Origin: Parvularcula sp964556115 | GTDB taxonomy: Bacteria; Pseudomonadota; Alphaproteobacteria; Caulobacterales; Parvularculaceae | NCBI GenBank assembly: GCA_964556115.1 | Contig: CAZKVC010000002.1 | Location: 1-64,000, forward strand | DNA length: 64,000 nucleotides | Direction of reading: 5' to 3' | Shown: in pieces, positions 43,166-50,989 of the stretch | How positions within the stretch are numbered: the first letter of the stretch is position 1 | Layout of the letters: each line of letters opens with the position of its first letter | Made by a program: the position numbers and the translations under genes | The notes under the pieces: generated by a model | Seen by the model: only the letters and a program-made list of their open reading frames with translations | What the model was told of the DNA's origin: nothing | Database searches by the model: none

Positions 43166-43558
43166 TTACGCAGCTGCGTCGGCCAGGGTCTTCGCGAGGT
43201 CCAGAAGGCGCCGACGTGGCGCTTCCTTTAAGTTGTAGTAGGCACGAATGAGGTCGATGGTTTCCTTCTGGTGGAAGACCTCCGGCGCGATCCCATCGCG
43301 TGGCTTGTCGTCATGCCCTTCGTGCATGGCGCGTTCCTCGTCCGTCATGCCCTCGAAGAAGTGACTGACAGGCACCTCGAGGGCGCGGGCGATCACCCAG
43401 AGCCGCGAGGCGGAAATACGGTTCGCGCCGCTTTCATATTTCTGGATCTGCTGGAACTTGATACCCACGGCATCGGCCAGCTTCTGTTGGGTCATTCCCA
43501 GGAGGCACCGGCGTTGGCGGAGCCGCTGTCCCACGTAAAGATCGACTTGGTGCGGCAT
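43166..43558 (-). CDS. XRE-family helix-turn-helix regulator
   Basis: A 130-residue protein with an N-terminal Cro/C1-type HTH at about 8-62: VGQRLRQRRCLLGMTQQKLA, then IKFQQIQKYESGANRISASRLW. A short C-terminal helical domain includes ETIDLIRAYYNLKEAPRRRL. This layout is common in alphaproteobacteria, close to a conserved small regulator found in many copies. Its target is unknown. Confidence 0.9.
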   Translation of the reverse strand: MPHQVDLYVGQRLRQRRCLLGMTQQKLADAVGIKFQQIQKYESGANRISASRLWVIARALEVPVSHFFEGMTDEERAMHEGHDDKPRDGIAPEVFHQKETIDLIRAYYNLKEAPRRRLLDLAKTLADAAA

Positions 43559-43780
43559 GGCCCGCCTCCCCTCTGATCGGTTGCGTCGTCTGACGGGAGG
43601 GGTTCAAGCTTCGTGCCACTTGCGATTGCGAAGGCGAAAGAGGCGCGCGATTCTCCCGCACCGATCATTCGCCAATAGGGCTACATAGCCTGAAAACCAT
43701 GGCGTTTTCGGCGGCGGGGAACAGCCGCCCGATACGACACCGAAGAGGCGGCTCAAGACGGGCATGGGCCGTAAAGAGAC

Positions 43781-44075
43781 AAGGCACCGACACTGGTGCC
43801 CGGACGAAGTCCGCCCCATCGGAGGCGCCTTGCGCCGCGAGATCGAAGGAAGGGGACCAAGGCACCGACTGGTGCCCGGACGAAGTCCGCACCATTGGAG
43901 CGGCTTCGGCGCGTGAGATCGAAGGAAGGGGACCAAGGCACCGACTGGTGCCCGGACGAAGTCCGCCCCATCGGAGGCGCCTTGCGCCGTGAGATCGAAG
44001 GAAGGGGACCAAGGCCGCGACTGCGGCCCGGACGAAGTCCGCCCTATCGGAGCGCCCGCGGCGCGTGAGATAAGG
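43781..44075 (-). repeat. Four tandem 76-bp hairpin units beside tRNA-Ala
   Basis: Units start at 43781, 43859, 43935 and 44011. Each has a first hairpin (GGCACC/GGTGCC in units 1-3; GGCCGC/GCGGCC in unit 4, both arms changed), an invariant second hairpin CGGAC-GAA-GTCCG and a third (GGCGC-CTT-GCGCC in unit 1; GCGCC-CGC-GGCGC in unit 4). Unit 1 has two extra bases in the first loop. A period of 76 is not a multiple of three, so a repeated protein is unlikely. It lies directly downstream of tRNA-Ala on the same strand and could be transcribed with it. Confidence 0.9.
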
Positions 44076-44079
44076 AAAA

Positions 44080-44155
44080 TGGTGGAGCTAAGCGGAATCG
44101 AACCGCTGACCTCGTCATTGCGAACGACGCGCTCTACCAACTGAGCTATAGCCCC
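44080..44155 (-). tRNA. tRNA-Ala, anticodon CGC
   Basis: The full cloverleaf reads from GGGGCTA (44155) to TAGCTCC-A-CCA (44080). The D-loop is AGTTGGTA, the anticodon loop TTCGCAA with CGC, the T-loop TTCGATT, and CCA is encoded. It decodes GCG. Confidence 0.95.
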
Positions 44156-44193
44156 ATCAGGGAGGGCGGAATTATGCCCTCAGCCTGACCTCG

Positions 44194-44745
44194 TCAAGCG
44201 TTATGAGAGGCGAGGGCGTCGGCGTGCTGTCTCGCTTCCTCGACGTAGAAGGCGGCGCCCATGAGGGCCATTTTCTCTTCGCCTTCCTTGAGATCGCGGA
44301 GCTTCTTGGCAGGCATGCCGCCCCAGAGCTCGCCTTTGGGGACGCGCTTGTTGTTCGAAAGAAAGGCGCCGGCCGCGAGGAAACCGCCGCTTTCGATCAC
44401 CGCGCGGTCGAGGACGGTGGCACCCATGCCCACGAAGCCGCCGCTTTCCACGGTGCAACCATGCAGCATGCAGCGATGGCCGATGAGTACGTCGTCCCCG
44501 ATCAGGACAGGTGTCCCGCCCCGGGACGAATCATCGACGTGGCAGATTGTGCCGTCCTGAATGTTGCTGCGCGCCCCGATCTCAATGCGGTTGGTATCGC
44601 CCCTGAGGATGCATCCGTACCAGACCGAGGCGTCTTCACCGACATGGACGTCGCCGATGATGACCGCTCCGGGGGCGATGAACGCACTTTGGTGGATCGT
44701 CGGGCTCTTGCCGTGGAACGGCAGGATAAGGGCGTCCTTCATCAT
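44194..44745 (-). CDS. Gamma-class carbonic anhydrase-family protein
   Basis: The 183-residue protein is a left-handed beta-helix of hexapeptide repeats: FIAPGAVIIGDVHVGEDASVW, then CILRGDTNRIEIGARSNIQDGT, and VLIGDDVLIGHRCMLHGCTV. The metal-binding histidines occur as ICHVDD, IGHRC and LHGC. These proteins interconvert CO2 and bicarbonate or act as zinc-site acetyltransferase-like proteins (YrdA/PaaY type). The start is taken at ATG 44745; the next codon is also ATG, just after GAGGAGG. Confidence 0.92.
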   Translation of the reverse strand: MMKDALILPFHGKSPTIHQSAFIAPGAVIIGDVHVGEDASVWYGCILRGDTNRIEIGARSNIQDGTICHVDDSSRGGTPVLIGDDVLIGHRCMLHGCTVESGGFVGMGATVLDRAVIESGGFLAAGAFLSNNKRVPKGELWGGMPAKKLRDLKEGEEKMALMGAAFYVEEARQHADALASHNA

Positions 44746-44937
44746 CCATCCTCCTCGCCGGAGGGCTCCGGCGGACCTTGTCTTCTCTTTCAGGTACAGC
44801 CTTACCGTGTGCTGCCCTCTTGCCAACACACAGCATCATCGGCAGAGCGCGGAGGACGTTACAGTATTTCATCAACTTCTTGTCATGTGGCCTCGGTCTG
44901 TGTCAGGACGGCATGGGGCAGAGCGCCTTTTACGGGG

Positions 44938-45729
44938 ATGGGTTTGTTGGACCTGATGGTTTCGTCGGGGGCGCTCTTCATGGTGCCTGCATTCGTTGCG
45001 AGTTTGATCGCGGCGTTGATGGCGGCCATCGGCATCGTCGCTGTCAGCCTCCACCCCAACTGGGCCCAGCGCCATCGCTCCTTCTTTGCCGCGCTTGCGT
45101 CCGGCGTCCTTCTGTCCACCGCACTTTTTATCCTGCCGCGCGCGTACGGCGTCAGTTCCTACGCGCCCTTGGCGGTGCTCCTCGGTTACTTCTCACTGTT
45201 CGTCATCGGCCGGTTCGCAAGACGGCCGGAAGGGCGGGCCTTCACGGCTTTCTTTGCCATTGCGGCGCACAGCACGATCGACGGCTTTGAGTACGGCCTT
45301 CTTTTCAGTGTCGACCAGATGGCTGGCATCCTCGGCGCGGTCGGCCTGATCCTGCACGAGTTTTCAGAGGGGGTGCTCCTCTTCCTCATCCTCCGGCAGA
45401 CGGGCATGGGGCGAGTTCTGTCGATCGTGCTTGCCCTTTTCGGCGCGGCAGTGACCACCCCGGTCGGGACCCTGGCGACCCTGTCCGTGCTCCCAAACCT
45501 GACCCCGGAGTCGCTATCGCTGGCCCTCGCCTTCGCAGCAGGGGCGCTCCTCTTCGTCGGTGCGAGCCAGCTGCCCGAAGAATTCGGCAAGCTGCGCTTC
45601 AAAACGGCCGTGTCCGCCTATGCGGTCGGTGCGCTCCTGGCGGTCGTCATGATGTGGTCGCACACGGTCGGTCATTCCCACGACGATCATGACGACCATG
45701 GAGCGGACCTCTTCCACCATCCGCATTGA
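44938..45729 (+). CDS. ZIP-family divalent metal transporter
   Basis: The 263-residue membrane protein has eight predicted helices. Metal-site motifs are AAHSTIDGFEYGLLFS in TM4 and LILHEFSEGVLLFLIL in TM5, the latter being the HExxxG motif of ZIP proteins. A His-Asp-rich tail (HSHDDHDDHGADLFHHPH) probably binds metal. It likely imports zinc or another divalent cation. The start at 44938 is chosen by the family N-terminus; the ribosome site is weak. Confidence 0.85.
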   Translation: MGLLDLMVSSGALFMVPAFVASLIAALMAAIGIVAVSLHPNWAQRHRSFFAALASGVLLSTALFILPRAYGVSSYAPLAVLLGYFSLFVIGRFARRPEGRAFTAFFAIAAHSTIDGFEYGLLFSVDQMAGILGAVGLILHEFSEGVLLFLILRQTGMGRVLSIVLALFGAAVTTPVGTLATLSVLPNLTPESLSLALAFAAGALLFVGASQLPEEFGKLRFKTAVSAYAVGALLAVVMMWSHTVGHSHDDHDDHGADLFHHPH

Positions 45730-45757
45730 CGGCGGGGCCTTCAGTCAGGTCTTGAAG

Positions 45758-45896
45758 AAAAAAAGCGGGCGCCCAGAAAAGGGGCAGGGCAACCCGGACA
45801 AATCGGGGCGCCCGCCAAATGTTCGGGATCGACCGGCCGCCAGGGGAGAGAGCATCATGGCAGCCGTTTTGGTGAGGGAAGGATCGTCCCCGAACA
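45758..45896 (-). ncRNA. Probable small RNA with its own terminator
   Basis: On the minus strand a stem UGUUCGGG/CCCGAACA extends inward with GACGAUC/GGUCGAU (one A-A mismatch), closing 45896-45820. Inside, CGGCUGCC/GGCGGCCG forms a second stem with a pyrimidine loop containing CUCUCUCCCC. Then comes a 10-bp terminator stem GGGCGCCCGC type (45815-45806 with 45774-45765) and seven U residues (45764-45758). The T run exists only on this strand. The loop could pair with Shine-Dalgarno sequences. Family not recognised; a matching promoter was not clear. Confidence 0.6.
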
Positions 45897-45984
45897 CCTA
45901 CAACCTTAGGTCGAAAATGGTAAAGAACCACTTAACGCCAGCACGCTTTTGTTGCATCAAATGCCTCGCAGGTGAGGTGCGGTC

Positions 45985-46686
45985 ATGACCGGGCGTGCTC
46001 TGGTTCTCTTTTCCGGTGGGCAGGACTCGGCCACCTGTCTGGCCTGGGCGCTCGATGCCTTTGGGGAGGTCGAGACCATCGGCTTCACTTATGGGCAAAG
46101 GCACGACGTCGAACTTCGCCAGCGGCAGGTCCTTCGCGAGCGCATCGCCGAGCGCTTTGCCCTCTGGGCGCCGAAGCTGGGCCCGGACCATCTCGTCGAT
46201 CTTGGGTTCCTGAGCGCGCTTGGCGCCACGGCGATGACGGAGGAGATGGAGATCGAGCTCGGAGAGCGAGGGCTTCCCAATACTTTCGTTCCCGGCCGCA
46301 ACCTTGCTTTTCTCGTCGCGGCGGGCGCGCTCGCCTACCGGCGCGAGCAGGACACCCTTGTCGGCGGGATGTGCGAAACCGATTATTCGGGCTACCCGGA
46401 CTGCCGCCGCGAAGCGATCGACGCGCAGGAGAAAGCGCTCGCGCTCGGGATGGATCATCCTCTGACGATCGCGACGCCGCTGATGCAGCTGACCAAGGCG
46501 GAGAGCTGGAAGCTGGCGGAACGGCTCGGCGGGAGCACGCTCGTCGATCTCATCATCGAGGAGAGCCACACCTGCTATCTCGGCAAGCGCGAGACACGGC
46601 ACGAGTGGGGCTATGGCTGCGGCTCCTGCCCGGCCTGCGAGCTTCGGGCCGAGGGGTATCGTCAGTACCGCGAGGAAAGCTTGTGA
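45985..46686 (+). CDS. queC: 7-cyano-7-deazaguanine synthase
   Basis: QueC converts 7-carboxy-7-deazaguanine to preQ0 with ATP and ammonia in queuosine synthesis. The 233-residue protein has the PP-loop ALVLFSGGQDSATCLAWAL, TYGQRHDVEL, FVPGRNLAFLVAAGALAY, GMCETDYSGYPDCR and a zinc site of four cysteines (SHTCYLG and YGCGSCPACELR). It overlaps queE by 4 nt (GTGA). Confidence 0.96.
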   Translation: MTGRALVLFSGGQDSATCLAWALDAFGEVETIGFTYGQRHDVELRQRQVLRERIAERFALWAPKLGPDHLVDLGFLSALGATAMTEEMEIELGERGLPNTFVPGRNLAFLVAAGALAYRREQDTLVGGMCETDYSGYPDCRREAIDAQEKALALGMDHPLTIATPLMQLTKAESWKLAERLGGSTLVDLIIEESHTCYLGKRETRHEWGYGCGSCPACELRAEGYRQYREESL

Positions 46687-47312
46687 GCTACGCTGTCAAG
46701 GAAACCTACCTGACCCTGCAGGGTGAAGGGGCGCAGACCGGCCGTGCGGCGGTGTTCCTGCGCTTTGCCGGATGCAACCTGTGGTCAGGCCGCGAAGCCG
46801 ACCGGGCGCGGGCGGTCTGCCGCTTCTGCGATACCGATTTCGTCGGCACGGACGGGCCGGGCGGCGGGCGTTTCGCGGGCGCGGAAGATGTCGCCAGCCA
46901 TGTCGAAAGCTTCTGGCCGGGGGGCGGGGTGCCCTATGTCATCTGCACGGGAGGCGAGCCGCTCCTCCAACTCGACCGCGCGTTGATCGACGCCTTTCAT
47001 GCCCGCGGCTTCGAGATCGGTGTGGAAACCAACGGCACGATCGACGCGCCCGAGGGAATCGACTGGATCTGCGTCAGCCCCAAAGCCGATGCGGAGGTGG
47101 TCCAGCGTTCAGGCAACGAGCTCAAACTTGTCTATCCACAGGATGAAGCGGGGCCGGAGCGCTTCGAAGATCTCGCCTTCGAGCACTTCTTCCTGCAGCC
47201 GATGGACGGCCCCGACCAGGCGCGGAATATCGGGCTGACTGCGGAGTATTGCCGACAGCACCCCAGATGGAGGCTGTCACTCCAGACCCATAAACTGATC
47301 GGTCTTCCCTGA
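46683..47312 (+). CDS. queE: 7-carboxy-7-deazaguanine synthase
   Basis: A radical SAM enzyme that makes CDG, the substrate of QueC. The 209-residue protein starts at GTG 46683 (SYAVKETYLTLQGEG). Its cluster-binding motif is the long C-x14-C-x2-C form (GCNLWSGREAD, then VCRFCDTDFVG), usual in proteobacteria. ICTGGEPLLQ and VETNGTIDAP follow. The substrate-binding segment FFLQPMDGPD is present. It is translationally coupled to queC. Confidence 0.95.
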   Translation: MSYAVKETYLTLQGEGAQTGRAAVFLRFAGCNLWSGREADRARAVCRFCDTDFVGTDGPGGGRFAGAEDVASHVESFWPGGGVPYVICTGGEPLLQLDRALIDAFHARGFEIGVETNGTIDAPEGIDWICVSPKADAEVVQRSGNELKLVYPQDEAGPERFEDLAFEHFFLQPMDGPDQARNIGLTAEYCRQHPRWRLSLQTHKLIGLP

Positions 47313-47315
47313 AGA

Positions 47316-47921
47316 TCAGCCCTGCAGGAGGGCGGCCAGGCGGTCGGCAGTCTGACGGTAGAAGCGTGTGGCGGTCTCCCACTGGCCGACCACCGGGACG
47401 CGGCCAACGAAGCTTCGCTCATTGTCCTCGTCCTCGACCACCGCGAGGAGCACACCGTCCTCGTAAAGTTCGTAGCGGACTGCTGCCGCACCGAGTGCGA
47501 TGGACTGGGCACTCAGCCCGGGGTTCTGGGCAAGCTCGATCATCAGCGGACGGTTTGCGTCGAGATCCGTCAGCACAGGCTTGATCGTCAGGACACCGGG
47601 CCCGTCCTGCGCGATGAGCTGGACATGATCGACAAGTGTCTCGCGCAAGGCGCGGTCAAGACGCTCAAGCTGTCCGGTCACGTCCCGTTCGCCCAGCGGG
47701 CGCTCCCGTACCACGCGGTTTCCCACAGGGCGGTAGTCGATCCTTGCGGTGATGTCCTCACCAGCGATCGGGCGGAGGAGCTGGACCTCTTCGTAGTTGC
47801 GGAAATCCGACGTTCTCACCGCTTCGAAATTGTCGAAGCGTCCCGCCGCTTCGGGGCCTGTGCGCTCGGTCGCGCAGGCGGTGAGGATCAGCACGGCAAG
47901 GCCGGCAACGAGGCTACGCAT
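47316..47921 (-). CDS. DUF3313-like outer-membrane lipoprotein
   Basis: The 201-residue lipoprotein has signal MRSLVAGLAVLILTAC with the lipobox Cys at 16. The mature part (ARIDYRPVGNRVVR, LRETLVDHVQLIAQDGPGVL, ALGAAAVRYELYEDGVLLAV) resembles DUF3313 lipoproteins of unknown role. ATG 47921 has GGAGA upstream; a more distant ATG at 47975 is unlikely because it would bury the signal peptide. It converges with queE. Confidence 0.8.
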   Translation of the reverse strand: MRSLVAGLAVLILTACATERTGPEAAGRFDNFEAVRTSDFRNYEEVQLLRPIAGEDITARIDYRPVGNRVVRERPLGERDVTGQLERLDRALRETLVDHVQLIAQDGPGVLTIKPVLTDLDANRPLMIELAQNPGLSAQSIALGAAAVRYELYEDGVLLAVVEDEDNERSFVGRVPVVGQWETATRFYRQTADRLAALLQG

Positions 47922-47984
47922 CAGGGTTCTCCCAGCAAGAAGGCAAAAGGTTAAACCCTTTCGAGCGCAGGTCAAACTGGCGGC

Positions 47985-48422
47985 TCAGCGAAGAAAGGGC
48001 GCCATGCCTTCCCTCGCCAGCCGGTCGGCCTCTTCGTTGCCTTCATGGCCAGCATGGCCCTTGACCCACGCCCACCTTACGCTGCGGCTGCCCGCGGCCT
48101 CGTCGAGACGTTCCCAGAGGTCCTGGTTCTTGACAGGTTTCTTGGAAGCGGTCTTCCAGCCATTGCGTTTCCAGCCCGCCATCCAGCTTTCGATGCCGTT
48201 CTTCACGTATTGGCTGTCGGTGGTGATCTTCAGCGCCGCCCCCTTGGGAAGCGCTTCGAGGGCCATGATGGCCGCCATCAATTCCATCCGGTTGTTCGTC
48301 GTCGCAGCTTCGCCGCCCTTGAGCTCGTGGCGGCCGTCGTCCCCCAGCAGCAGGACGCCCCAGCCCCCGGGGCCCGGATTGCCCGAGCACGCACCATCCG
48401 TATACGCTTCCATTATCATCAT
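47985..48422 (-). CDS. rnhA: Ribonuclease HI
   Basis: This enzyme cuts the RNA strand of RNA-DNA hybrids. The 145-residue protein has EAYTDGACSGNPGPGGWGVL (first catalytic Asp), NNRMELMAAIMALEAL (Glu), TTDSQYVKNGIESWM (Asp) and VKGHAGHEGNEEADRLA (His and Asp). The ATG overlaps the thrB stop by 4 nt. The thrB-rnhA pair is common in alphaproteobacteria. Confidence 0.96.
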   Translation of the reverse strand: MMIMEAYTDGACSGNPGPGGWGVLLLGDDGRHELKGGEAATTNNRMELMAAIMALEALPKGAALKITTDSQYVKNGIESWMAGWKRNGWKTASKKPVKNQDLWERLDEAAGSRSVRWAWVKGHAGHEGNEEADRLAREGMAPFLR

Positions 48423-49363
48423 CCTTCGATCCTTGCCCGGTGGTAGCGTAGGAGTCGCAGCCAGGGCAAAGGGTCTTTAGGCACATAGAGCGCGCCCGCC
48501 TGGGCGAAGATCTGGTCCACCGCCCGGGTCAGGAAAAAGCGCAGCGCGCTGCCGCAAAGAAGAACCGGGAGCTTCTCCCGCTCCGCCCCTGTGAGAGGGC
48601 GCACGCTTTCATAGCCTTCAAGGAGAGCTTCGGCATTGGCGTTTTCGACTTCCAAGCCGGTTTCCGGCGTGTAGGCATTCATTGCCACCGCCAGGTCGTA
48701 GGCAAAGAAATCCGTGCACGCAAAATAGAAATCGATGATGCCCGAAACCTCACCGTGGTCGAGGAGAAGGTTGTCGGGAAAAAGATCGGCGTGGATCGGC
48801 CCCATGGGAAGGTCGTCCGGCCACTGCCGATCGAGGAGGGAAAGGGTGCGCGCGACCTCGCCGTGCAGTCCATCCGCGAACCCATCGAGCTTGTCCCCCG
48901 CCGCATCGGTCATGTCATGCCAGGAAGCGGGACCCATGTTGTTCGGCCGGTGAAGATCGAGAGGTTCGGCAGCGCGGTGAAGCTGCGCGAGCGCTGCGCC
49001 CGCGCGCCTTGCATCTTCCGGCGAGGGGCTCATCTCGGGTTTGCCCCGCAGGAACTCGATGAGGGCGGCAGGCTTGCCGCCGATCTCGCCGAGGGTAGAG
49101 CCGTCCTTTGATCGCAGCGGCCTGGCCACGGGAAGCCCGGCGTCGGCAAGGCGCTCCATCAGGCCGAGGAAATAGGGCAGGTCGCTCTTCTCGACCCGCG
49201 CTTCATAAAGGGTCAGGATGAAGCGCCTGCCGCCGACCAGGAGCTTGTAATTGGTATTTTCCGTGCCCTGAGGAATGCCGGTCATCGCATCCGGCGCGCC
49301 GAAGCCGTATGCGGCGAGAAACGCCGCCGCCTCGGCTTGGTTCACTTCGGTAAAGACGGCCAC
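48419..49363 (-). CDS. thrB: Homoserine kinase, type II (APH fold)
   Basis: It phosphorylates homoserine in threonine synthesis. The 314-residue protein begins MAVFTEVNQAEAAAFLAAYG and has GIPQGTENTNYKLLVG, the catalytic loop GPIHADLFPDNLLLD and the metal loop SGIIDFYFACTDFFAYDLA. This is the aminoglycoside-kinase-like ThrB of alphaproteobacteria, not the GHMP type. It lies 12 nt after ispH and is coupled to rnhA. Confidence 0.95.
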   Translation of the reverse strand: MAVFTEVNQAEAAAFLAAYGFGAPDAMTGIPQGTENTNYKLLVGGRRFILTLYEARVEKSDLPYFLGLMERLADAGLPVARPLRSKDGSTLGEIGGKPAALIEFLRGKPEMSPSPEDARRAGAALAQLHRAAEPLDLHRPNNMGPASWHDMTDAAGDKLDGFADGLHGEVARTLSLLDRQWPDDLPMGPIHADLFPDNLLLDHGEVSGIIDFYFACTDFFAYDLAVAMNAYTPETGLEVENANAEALLEGYESVRPLTGAEREKLPVLLCGSALRFFLTRAVDQIFAQAGALYVPKDPLPWLRLLRYHRARIEG

Positions 49364-49375
49364 GGAGCTTTTCGC

Positions 49376-50326
49376 TCAGACGAGTTCGCGGGGCAGCTTG
49401 AACTCGACATCCTCGCGCGTGGTCTCGACCTCATCGAGGGTCACGTCGTAGCGGTCGCGGAAACCCTGAACGACGCCCTGAACCGCGCTCTCCGGGGCGG
49501 AGGCGCCAGCGGTCAGCGCGACGATGCGCGGGGCGAGGCGGTCGACCATGGCCCAGTCGATTGCGTTCACGTCCTCGATCAGTTGCGCCACCGGGCAGCC
49601 CGCTTTCTGGCCGACTTCGACCAGGCGCTGGGAGTTCGAGCTGGTGGGCGAACCGACGACGAGAAGGAGATCCGCCTCCTCGGCGATGACCTTGACAGCC
49701 TGCTGACGATTGGTCGTCGCGTAACAGATATCGTCCTTGTGCGGCACCCAGATCTCGGGGAAGCGGCGCTTCAGCACCTCGACGATGCCCACCGTGTCAT
49801 CGACCGAGAGGGTGGTCTGGGTGACATAGGCCAGGGGTGAATCGTCCCTGGGCTCGAAGCGTTCAGCGTCCTCGGCCGTCTCGATCAGCGTCATCGCTTC
49901 ACCGGGAAGCTGGCCCAGCGTGCCTTCGACCTCGGGATGGCCGGCATGGCCGATCAGGAGCACATGGGCGCCGTTGCGGTGATGCCGCTCGGTCTCGATA
50001 TGGACCTTGCTGACGAGGGGGCAGGTAGCGTCGAGATAGAGAAGCTTCCGCTTCTCGGCCTCCGCCGGGACCGATTTCGGCACGCCGTGCGCGGAAAAGA
50101 GGACCGGACGATCATCCGGCACGTCCTCCAGTTCATCGACGAAGACAGCGCCGAGATCGCGCAGGCGGGCCACCACCGTCTCGTTGTGGACGATCTCATG
50201 GCGCACATAGACCGGCACGCCGTAGCGCTCGATCGCGCGCTCGACCATCTCGATGGCGCGCTCGACACCGGCGCAGAAACCCCGCGGTGCTGCCATCCGC
50301 AAGGTAAGGCTGTTTTCTTTGGACAT
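49376..50326 (-). CDS. ispH: 4-hydroxy-3-methylbut-2-enyl diphosphate reductase
   Basis: The last enzyme of the MEP isoprenoid pathway. The 316-residue iron-sulfur protein has cluster cysteines in PRGFCAGVERAIEM, DATCPLVSKVH and ICYATTNRQQAV, with VRHEIVHNETVV and SPTSSNSQRLVEV as family motifs. It is first in the ispH-thrB-rnhA transcript. Confidence 0.97.
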   Translation of the reverse strand: MSKENSLTLRMAAPRGFCAGVERAIEMVERAIERYGVPVYVRHEIVHNETVVARLRDLGAVFVDELEDVPDDRPVLFSAHGVPKSVPAEAEKRKLLYLDATCPLVSKVHIETERHHRNGAHVLLIGHAGHPEVEGTLGQLPGEAMTLIETAEDAERFEPRDDSPLAYVTQTTLSVDDTVGIVEVLKRRFPEIWVPHKDDICYATTNRQQAVKVIAEEADLLLVVGSPTSSNSQRLVEVGQKAGCPVAQLIEDVNAIDWAMVDRLAPRIVALTAGASAPESAVQGVVQGFRDRYDVTLDEVETTREDVEFKLPRELV

Positions 50327-50431
50327 GTTGACCTTCCAAGGGTGTCCGAGGGATCAAGCCTCCCCTATAGGATTTGATTTGGGCGGGCCACCGCCTTTCG
50401 TCCAGACCAATGATCGGGAGCTTTCGAGCCC

Positions 50432-50989
50432 ATGCGTTTTGCTGTTCCGTCCCTGATGATCCTGACGCTCACTGGTGCATGCAGTGGGCTTCCCGAACGC
50501 TCGGGACGATTCGAAGCCAACCCGGCACCTTGCCCAAACGCCTTCGTACTGAACGATGCGGCCCGGTTCATCACCTTCGGCGGTGACGAGGAGACCCTCG
50601 ATGATGTGGCGTTCTCTGGTGAATTCGTGGATCTGACGACGAATTGCCGCTATTTCGACGACCGGCCGATCAGGGCCGAGCTCGACTTCGTCTTCGATAT
50701 AGGGCGCGGGCCCGCCGCCGATGCCGGTGAGACAACCGTCCGGTACTTCGTCGCCGTGACGAGGACGGACCGCGACGTCATCGCCAAGGAAACCTTCGAG
50801 ATCCCTGTCCGCTTCAAGGCGGGGCAGGATGTGGTGCGGATCACGCAGAACATCGACGAGATCGTCATTCCCCGCGCAGGTGAGGGGATTTCGGGCGTGA
50901 ACTTCGAGATCGCCGTCGGTTTCGCCCTCGAGCGCGAGCAGGTGCTCTTCAACCGCTCCGGCAAGAGCCTGAAATTCCCGGAGGCCTGA
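50432..50989 (+). CDS. Putative lipoprotein of unknown function
   Basis: A 185-residue protein with signal MRFAVPSLMILTLTGAC and a lipobox cysteine at 17. The mature part has a CPNAF segment, beta-strand-rich sequence (ELDFVFDIGRG, YFVAVTRTDRDVIAKE) and an ending FNRSGKSLKFPEA. Many alphaproteobacteria have a similar gene beside argS, but no function is known. It overlaps argS by one base (TGATG). Confidence 0.8.
   Translation: MRFAVPSLMILTLTGACSGLPERSGRFEANPAPCPNAFVLNDAARFITFGGDEETLDDVAFSGEFVDLTTNCRYFDDRPIRAELDFVFDIGRGPAADAGETTVRYFVAVTRTDRDVIAKETFEIPVRFKAGQDVVRITQNIDEIVIPRAGEGISGVNFEIAVGFALEREQVLFNRSGKSLKFPEA

Noticed and set aside
43604..44140. Open frames through the tandem 76-bp units, with repeated GADFVRAP-like peptides
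   Set aside because: The period of 76 is not divisible by three, so the repeated peptide changes frame. The frame also runs through tRNA-Ala, and hairpin covariation explains the constraint better.
45820..45896. A preQ1 riboswitch upstream of queC
   Set aside because: No preQ1-I, -II or -III consensus is visible. The strong terminator T run lies on the opposite strand, which points to a separate minus-strand RNA.
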